Positions 33,183 through 37,582 of a DNA stretch of 37,582 nt are shown here, piece after piece. The number at the start of each line of letters is the position of its first letter. Position 1 is the stretch's first letter. The translations under genes were made by a program, and so were the position numbers. This stretch comes from Rickettsiales bacterium (lineage in GTDB: Bacteria; Pseudomonadota; Alphaproteobacteria; Methylaequorales; Methylaequoraceae). The notes below the pieces were generated by a model. That model saw nothing but the letters and a program-made list of their open reading frames with translations. It had not been told where the DNA came from and ran no database searches. The stretch is from assembly GCA_002689325.1 (NCBI GenBank), contig NZFP01000022.1:1-37582 (forward strand), written 5' to 3'.

Positions 33183-33608
33183 ATGGACTTTTTTCAAAAT
33201 TTTATACAGTTAGATCCTATAAACAATACTGTAAAAATTCTATTATTTATTTTTTTATTATCGTTAATTATAATAGTGTGTGCTTTTTATTTTGATTTTT
33301 TGAAAAATAAAAAAAATGAAAAAAAGATTAGTATTTTAGAAAGAGCAATTAAAGATTTAATAGAAGAGTTTCGGACATTGGAATTGTCTTTGTCTGATCA
33401 AAAGAAGATTTTAAATGACTATAAATATATTTTGGAGAGATTGGATCAAGAAATTTCAAGATTGGCAGATTCATCTCAAGGAGACTCGAACATAACAAAT
33501 GCAATAAAAATGGCTAATGAGGGTAAATCTATTGAAGAAATTTCACAGATAACAGGTATGACTAAAGAAGAAATTGAACCTATAATGAAGTATCATGGAA
33601 GAACCTAA
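33183..33608 (+). CDS. Membrane-anchored coiled-coil protein with C-terminal HTH-like motif (DUF2802-like)
   Basis: A 141-residue protein. Residues 16-38 form a membrane helix (ILLFIFLLSLIIIVCAFYF), residues 45-100 a coiled coil, and the C-terminus reads IKMANEGKSIEEISQITGMT, then KEEIEPIMKYHG. The ending resembles DUF2802 proteins found near flagellar and chemotaxis genes in gammaproteobacteria (A..G.s.eEi....G....E......H). The function is unknown. It is the last gene of the flgP-flgT-flgA-flgM operon, and its stop is 2 nt from the convergent lipoprotein gene. Confidence 0.6.
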   Translation: MDFFQNFIQLDPINNTVKILLFIFLLSLIIIVCAFYFDFLKNKKNEKKISILERAIKDLIEEFRTLELSLSDQKKILNDYKYILERLDQEISRLADSSQGDSNITNAIKMANEGKSIEEISQITGMTKEEIEPIMKYHGRT

Positions 33609-33610
33609 GG

Positions 33611-33985
33611 TCACATCTTAAAAACATGCTTACTGCATTTAACGTTTTGTATATGGTTTCTAAAATTAACATTCAATTTTGATGATTTCTTTTCAATTTT
33701 AATTGATATAAATGGGTCTTCTCGCTCAATAACCATAAAATTTTCACTGTTCTCTTTTATTTCTAGCTTATAACCTTCATTATCAATCTCTACGTCTACT
33801 AAATCTCCTATCTCATAATTTTTAATAAACACACTTTTTAGTTTAAAATAATTTTTTGAGCATTCATAAGTTTCATATTTAAACCTTAAAAATAAATCCT
33901 CACACCCGATTAATAGTGGAAAAATACACGACAAGAAAATAAAATTAAAATAATTACAACTATTCTTTTTTCTTTGAAATTTCAT
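33611..33985 (-). CDS. Small predicted lipoprotein of unknown function
   Basis: A 124-residue protein with a basic N-terminus, hydrophobic core and lipobox FPLLIGC, predicting lipidation at Cys28. The mature part is rich in beta-type alternation (GDLVDVEIDNEGYKLEIKEN, ISIKIEKKSSKLNVNF), with four further cysteines counting the signal region. I do not recognise a family. The start overlaps the 3' end of the K/E-rich repeat protein by 26 nt, so it is translated from the same minus-strand transcript. Confidence 0.6.
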   Translation of the reverse strand: MKFQRKKNSCNYFNFIFLSCIFPLLIGCEDLFLRFKYETYECSKNYFKLKSVFIKNYEIGDLVDVEIDNEGYKLEIKENSENFMVIEREDPFISIKIEKKSSKLNVNFRNHIQNVKCSKHVFKM

Positions 33986-35297
33986 TATCTATGATTTCCT
34001 CCCCTATTGGTTTTTGATCCTCAGATGTTTGGTCATTTTTAATTTCACCTTTCTCAGATTCATCTGAACTTACAACTTCCTCTGATTTAAGCTCACTTTC
34101 TTTTTTTTTGTTTTCATCAGAACTATTTTCTTTGGTTTCAATATCAGAATCTTTTTCTCCTGAAACTTCATTATCTTTTATTTCTTCCTTAATTTCTTTT
34201 TGACCTTCTGATGTTTGATCATTTTTTATTTCATCTTTCTTAGATTCATCAGAGTTGGAAACCTTTTCTGATTTAGGGTCACTTTCATTTTTTTTGTTGT
34301 CACCTGAATCATTTTCCTTGGTTTTTATATCAGAATCTTTTTCTCCTGAATCTGGAGATTTATCGTCATTAACCTCCTCAACTCTTTCTTGATGTCGCTC
34401 TAATAAATCCTTAATTCCTTTTTCCTCTCCACTTTTATTTTCGTCTAATTTGTTTTCTTCCTTCTCTTCATCTTTACTTACTTTTTCAGGGTCAGTTGTT
34501 GTTTTATCTTCAGCAGAGGTTTTCTCTACATCGGCCTTAGATTGACTAATTTTTTCTTCATCTTCCTTTTTAACAACTAATTCTTCTTTATTTTTTTCTT
34601 GATCAATTTTTTCTTCTTTTTCTACCTTTACCTCTTCTTTTTCTGCCTTTTTCACTTCTTTTTCTGCCTTTACCTCTTCTTTCTCTGGCTTTACCTCTTC
34701 TTTCTCTGCCTTTACCTCTTCTTTCTCTGGCTTTACCTCTTCTTTCTCTGGCTTTACCTCTTCTTTCTCTGCCTTTACCTCTTCTTTCTCTACCTTTACC
34801 TCTTCTTTTTGACCTTTTTCTTCTTTTTCATTTTTTTCATCTTTTTCTTCAGATTTTTTTTCCACCACTATTTCCGCTTTTTTTGCTTCGATTAATTTTT
34901 TTCCATCTTCTTCTTTTACATCAAGAACAATACCTTTATCTATTTGTTTACCATTTACATCTCCGGATTCTAACATTACAACGCGAATCCACTTTTCATC
35001 TGTATCTTTTTCTTCTTTTTGATCTTGAACTGAATCTTCTTTTACTGGTTTAGAAATAACTTCTTTTTTAATTTCTACTTTTCTCTCATATAAAGACTCT
35101 ATTTTTGCTCTTATTATTTTTACTCTTGCAGCAAGTAAACCAAGCCTTGTAACCTCATCTGTTTGATCATTTAGTAATTTTTTTATTATTGAATTCACTT
35201 CATCTAATGGCTTATTGCCAATTTTACTAATTATTTTATCCCTTACCTTCACTACCTCAGGATCAAGCTCAGTATTCATTGAATATTTTTCATCCAT
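33960..35297 (-). CDS. Acidic Lys/Glu-rich repeat protein in the flagellar locus
   Basis: About 445 residues. The first 80 form helices (KPLDEVNSIIKKLLNDQTDE, RLGLLAARVKIIRAKIESLY). A small folded region follows, with KWIRVVMLESGDVNGKQIDKG and DVKEEDGKKLIEAKKAEIV. The rest is low complexity: nine EEVKxEK heptads, then two 62-residue Ser/Asp/Glu/Lys repeats. No signal peptide or membrane helix, so it is probably cytosolic. I moved the start from 35321 to ATG 35297: AAGGA lies 8 nt upstream, and the longer form would start inside the flgB promoter. The function is unknown. The position between flagellar operons and a weak sigma-54 match suggest, but do not prove, a flagellar link. Confidence 0.7.
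   Translation of the reverse strand: MDEKYSMNTELDPEVVKVRDKIISKIGNKPLDEVNSIIKKLLNDQTDEVTRLGLLAARVKIIRAKIESLYERKVEIKKEVISKPVKEDSVQDQKEEKDTDEKWIRVVMLESGDVNGKQIDKGIVLDVKEEDGKKLIEAKKAEIVVEKKSEEKDEKNEKEEKGQKEEVKVEKEEVKAEKEEVKPEKEEVKPEKEEVKAEKEEVKPEKEEVKAEKEVKKAEKEEVKVEKEEKIDQEKNKEELVVKKEDEEKISQSKADVEKTSAEDKTTTDPEKVSKDEEKEENKLDENKSGEEKGIKDLLERHQERVEEVNDDKSPDSGEKDSDIKTKENDSGDNKKNESDPKSEKVSNSDESKKDEIKNDQTSEGQKEIKEEIKDNEVSGEKDSDIETKENSSDENKKKESELKSEEVVSSDESEKGEIKNDQTSEDQKPIGEEIIDNEISKKKE
33984..34355 (-). repeat. Tandem duplication, two copies of 186 bp
   Basis: Copies at 33984-34169 and 34170-34355 encode 62-residue units starting SGEKDSDI(K/E)TKEN and containing EIKNDQTSE. They differ at scattered positions, so this is an older in-frame duplication and not an assembly repeat. 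Confidence 0.8.
34617..34805 (-). repeat. Nine tandem 21-bp units encoding EEVKxEK heptads
   Basis: 189 bp made of nine 21-bp units (EEVKVEK, EEVKAEK, EEVKPEK and variants; one unit is EVKKAEK). Units are near identical, mostly differing in the codon for A, P or V. A heptad-length, in-frame minisatellite like this can gain or lose units without shifting the frame. Confidence 0.85.
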
Positions 35298-35315
35298 TTT
35301 GACTATCCTTTCTTT

Positions 35316-35331
35316 TGGCATTTAATTTGCA
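35316..35331 (+). promoter_or_regulatory. Candidate sigma-54 promoter of flgBCDE
   Basis: TGGCATTTAATTTGCA fits the -24/-12 consensus, including TTTGCA. Predicted +1 is near 35342, 23 nt before the flgB ATG. The TTTGCAAA at its right edge is a palindrome shared with a weaker match on the other strand. Confidence 0.77.
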
Positions 35332-35343
35332 AATTCCAAACCA
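35328..35343 (-). promoter_or_regulatory. Weak sigma-54-like match upstream of the K/E-rich repeat gene
   Basis: Minus strand TGGTTTGGAATTTGCA keeps GG, TTTGCA and the spacing but has TT in place of CA in the -24 element. Predicted +1 near 35317 would leave a 20-nt leader with AAGGA before ATG 35297. It shares the TGCA core with the flgB promoter, so the two could not be occupied together. Confidence 0.35.
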
Positions 35344-35364
35344 AATATAGAAAAAAATAAAATT

Positions 35365-35754
35365 ATGACTAATAGTATTAAACAACAATTCGAAGTTTAC
35401 AGCAACGCATTAAGAATTAGAAACAATAGAAATGAAATTCTTGCTTCTAATATAGCTAATGCAGCAACACCTAATTTTAAAGCTAGAGATTTAGACTTTG
35501 AGGTAGAATTAGCAAATGCTTTAAGTGTTGGTCCTTTAAAAACTTCTAAAGATGGACACATTGCTCTTGCATCCAAGAATCTTCCTGGAAAAGTTCAATA
35601 CAGAAAACCTCTTCACCCTTCTATGGACGGAAATACAGTAGAATTATCAATTGAGCAAACTGAATTTGCTGAAAATACAATGAGATACCAAACAACACTA
35701 AATTTTATTAATTCTAAACTAACAGGTTTAATGAGTGCAATTAGAGGCGAATAA
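35365..35754 (+). CDS. flgB: Flagellar basal-body rod protein FlgB
   Basis: A 129-residue proximal rod protein. The N-terminal helix carries RNEILASNIANAATPNFKAR, followed by DLDFEVELANAL. The C-terminal helix is EFAENTMRYQTTLNFINSKL, then SAIRGE. Length and motifs are standard for FlgB. It is first in flgB-flgC-flgD-flgE, overlaps flgC by 1 nt (TAATG), and follows a sigma-54-like promoter. The Shine-Dalgarno is poor. Confidence 0.95.
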   Translation: MTNSIKQQFEVYSNALRIRNNRNEILASNIANAATPNFKARDLDFEVELANALSVGPLKTSKDGHIALASKNLPGKVQYRKPLHPSMDGNTVELSIEQTEFAENTMRYQTTLNFINSKLTGLMSAIRGE

Positions 35755-36167
35755 TGGATATTAAAAATGTATATAAAATAGCTCAAAGAGCAATGGGTGC
35801 TCAGCTTGTAAGGCTTAATGCAATCGCAAGTAATTTAGCTAATGCTGACAATATTGCCCAGAACCCTGAAGATGCCTATAAACCAGTAAAACCAGTTTTT
35901 GAAACTAAATATTTCGATTTAATCAGAAAAAGAGGCATTTCCACTGTTGATGCTGTAACTGTTCAAAAGATGGATATTGAACCAATTAAAGTATATAAGC
36001 CTGGTCATCCTATGGCTGATAATGAAGGCTTTATATATAAAGCACCAGTTGATGTTGAAGAAGAATATGTGGATATGCTCGAAGCATCAAGACAATACCA
36101 AAATAACGTAGAAGTAATATCAACAATTAAAGCTTTAATGCTTAAAACTGCAAATATGGGAAAATAA
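35754..36167 (+). CDS. flgC: Flagellar basal-body rod protein FlgC
   Basis: A 137-residue proximal rod protein. RLNAIASNLANADNIAQNPE, then YKPVKPVFE, is the FlgC signature in its N-terminal part. GHPMADNEGFIYKAPVDVEE and the terminal helix EASRQYQNNVEVISTIKALM are also conserved. It starts on the last base of flgB and is 13 nt from flgD. Confidence 0.95.
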   Translation: MDIKNVYKIAQRAMGAQLVRLNAIASNLANADNIAQNPEDAYKPVKPVFETKYFDLIRKRGISTVDAVTVQKMDIEPIKVYKPGHPMADNEGFIYKAPVDVEEEYVDMLEASRQYQNNVEVISTIKALMLKTANMGK

Positions 36168-36180
36168 TCTGAGGTAAATT

Positions 36181-36885
36181 ATGAATGACATTAACAAATC
36201 ATCAGAACAATCACTTAACGCAATACTTTCAAAACTTGGAGTAAAAACTCAAGAAGAGGTTCAAAAGCAAGGAAATAAAAATACTCTAGGACAAGAGGAC
36301 TTCCTTAAACTTATGACTGCTCAGCTTCAGAATCAGGATCCTTTTGCCCCTATGGATAATGGAGATTTTATTGCACAAATGGCGCAATTTTCTACTGTGA
36401 CAGGAATTACTGAAATAAACAATAATTTAACAAATTTGGGTTCAAAGCTTGAACCTAATAGAGTAGCAACAGCTGCACAATTTCTTGGACATTCTGTTCT
36501 AGTACCTGGTCAGGTTGCTAGCCCTGATGACAAGGGAGAAATTCATGGGGTTGTTGACTTGCCGGGATATTCTAATGATGTTGGTCTAACATTTACAAGC
36601 CCATCTGGAGAAATTGTTCATACTATGAATTTAGGTTCTAATGAAAAAGGTTTAGTTGGATTTAGTTGGGTAGATATACCTGAAGACATCAAAAAAGATA
36701 AAACACGCTTAACCATTCAAGCTTACGCTGGAAATGGAGAGGCAAGTGACGGTTTGACAACAGCCGTTTATAACAAAGTTATTGCTGCATCCGCACCAAA
36801 AAATACTGAGGATGTAATTTTAGAAACAAAAGATTATGGAGAAATCTCAGCTTCTGATGCAATAAAATTTAAATCAAATGATTAA
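36181..36885 (+). CDS. flgD: Flagellar hook assembly (capping) protein FlgD
   Basis: A 234-residue hook-capping protein. The conserved N-terminal block is LGQEDFLKLMTAQLQNQDPF, then APMDNGDFIAQMAQFSTVTG. The C-terminal part has the FlgD Ig-like/tudor region (SPSGEIVHTMNLGSNEKG, FSWVDIPED). GAGG lies 7 nt upstream of the ATG. It scaffolds polymerisation of FlgE, whose gene follows after 22 nt. Confidence 0.94.
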   Translation: MNDINKSSEQSLNAILSKLGVKTQEEVQKQGNKNTLGQEDFLKLMTAQLQNQDPFAPMDNGDFIAQMAQFSTVTGITEINNNLTNLGSKLEPNRVATAAQFLGHSVLVPGQVASPDDKGEIHGVVDLPGYSNDVGLTFTSPSGEIVHTMNLGSNEKGLVGFSWVDIPEDIKKDKTRLTIQAYAGNGEASDGLTTAVYNKVIAASAPKNTEDVILETKDYGEISASDAIKFKSND

Positions 36886-36907
36886 TTAACAATAGAGGAG
36901 AAAAAAT

Positions 36908-37582
36908 ATGTCATTTTATACAGCACTTACAGGACTTAACGGAGCACAGTCGGATATTTCGGCAACGTCGAACAATATCGCAAACGTTAACACGACCGGT
37001 TTCAAAAGGTCGAGAGCAGAATTTGGTGATATATTTGCAACGTCTCCATTACAGAACGCGTCTTCCTCTATTGGTTCTGGTACAATCTTAAAAAGTGTTA
37101 AGCAGCAGTTTACACAAGGTAACATTACCTCCTCACTTAACGTGCTTGATATGGCGATTTCAGGTCAAGGTTTCTTCTCCTTAAAACCATCTTTGACTTC
37201 AGGACAGACAGTTTATACACGTAACGGTTCATTTAACGTAAACAACGATAGATACGTAACTGACTCATCAGGACAGTTTCTTCTAACTTTTCCAGTTAAT
37301 GATGATGGATCTGTTACTGCAAAAGATTTAGTTAGTGCCGTTCCCCTTCAGTTACCAGTTACATCAGGAACACCAAAAGCGACAACTTCAATTGAATTAG
37401 GTGTTAACGTTTCAGCAACAAGTGATGTTATTACTGATGACTCACAATTTGCAAGTGGGTATGTTTTCAACCCAAATGATCCGACTACTTTTAATAATTC
37501 AACATCAATTACAATCTTTGATGATTTAGGTAACCCAACAATTGCAACAATTTATTTTATAAGAACTCAGGCTGCTTCTGCA
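36908..37582 (+). CDS. flgE: Flagellar hook protein FlgE (3' partial)
   Basis: Not in the ORF track because it runs off the window; the frame is open for all 225 codons. It begins MSFYTALTGLNGAQSDISAT and SNNIANVNTTGFKRSRAEFG, the canonical FlgE start. QFTQGNITSSLNVLDMAISG and VYTRNGSFNVNNDRYVTDSS follow. AGAGGAG is placed 7 nt before the ATG, a strong ribosome-binding site fitting an abundant structural protein. The segment 36961-37020 has 29 G or C in 60 and uses TCG and ACG repeatedly, unlike the surrounding genes. Confidence 0.95.
   Translation, partial: MSFYTALTGLNGAQSDISATSNNIANVNTTGFKRSRAEFGDIFATSPLQNASSSIGSGTILKSVKQQFTQGNITSSLNVLDMAISGQGFFSLKPSLTSGQTVYTRNGSFNVNNDRYVTDSSGQFLLTFPVNDDGSVTAKDLVSAVPLQLPVTSGTPKATTSIELGVNVSATSDVITDDSQFASGYVFNPNDPTTFNNSTSITIFDDLGNPTIATIYFIRTQAASA

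Noticed and set aside
34617-34805. 21-bp repeat array as a CRISPR or VNTR-type noncoding array
   Set aside because: Units are contiguous without spacers and encode an unbroken heptad helix, so it is a coding minisatellite.
34599-34895. Plus-strand 98-aa ORF made of Phe/Leu/Tyr repeats
   Set aside because: It is the mirror of the 21-bp repeat in the K/E-rich gene on the minus strand, with no ribosome-binding site or family.

Overview
The window looks like a piece of a very AT-rich chromosome from a streamlined, probably marine, alphaproteobacterium. Evidence for the class: a DUF1013/TrcR regulator, DUF1244, a COQ9-family gene divergent from rpsU, a three-gene proton transhydrogenase with a split alpha subunit, a bL31 without zinc cysteines, and the MotA/TolQ-like plus OmpA-like pair typical of the class. 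The gene-dense layout (longest intergenic gap about 200 bp, many 1-20 nt overlaps) and the TRAP transporter fit a free-living aquatic lineage. I cannot name the genus. An AT-rich marine group such as the HIMB59/AEGEAN-169 type is only a guess.

Layout. (1) 1-3669: an envelope operon of a Lys/Glu-rich coiled-coil protein with a degenerate OmpA-like end (5' part outside the window), a MotA/TolQ/ExbB channel and a MotB-like peptidoglycan-binding protein. (2) 3683-6050, minus: a NodU-type carbamoyltransferase, a small membrane protein and frataxin cyaY. (3) 6073-10481: rpmE, a quinone oxidoreductase, trcR, a DUF465 gene, purE-purK, COQ9 and rpsU. rpsU is missing from the ORF track because it appears to start with ATT. 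(4) 10499-15075, minus: an M3 peptidase followed by pntAA-pntAB-pntB. (5) 15105-20332: an acyl-CoA synthetase broken by a frameshift at an 11-A run, an overlapping minus-strand trio (N-formylglutamate amidohydrolase family, DUF1244, UDP-glucuronate epimerase family), pyk and rpmJ. (6) 20396-23432: TRAP permeases dctQ-dctM, a convergent dctP, and a tRNA-Val just upstream of dctP. (7) 23479-37582: flagellar genes.

The flagellar region has four blocks: a lone flgF/flgG-like gene; flhA-flhF-flhG-fliA plus one unknown gene on the minus strand; flgP-flgT-(LysM protein)-flgA-flgM-flgN-(DUF2802-like) on the plus strand; and flgB-flgC-flgD-flgE on the plus strand, running off the end. FlhF/FlhG (placement and number), FliA/FlgM (sigma-28 and its anti-sigma) and FlgP/FlgT (outer-membrane H-ring) form a set best known from polar flagella of gammaproteobacteria, here beside alphaproteobacterial housekeeping genes.

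The strongest unannotated signal is a family of sigma-54 (-24/-12) promoter matches, TGGCAT-N5/6-(T)TGCW with invariant spacing. They lie upstream of flgF, flhA, flgP and flgB, and also upstream of the carbamoyltransferase. They suggest a sigma-54 to sigma-28/FlgM hierarchy, a leaderless flgF transcript, a divergent promoter pair between flhA and flgP, and possible co-regulation of a carbamoyl-transfer step with motility. I saw no CRISPR array, insertion sequence, prophage or rRNA. No stretch over 300 bases lacks a gene.
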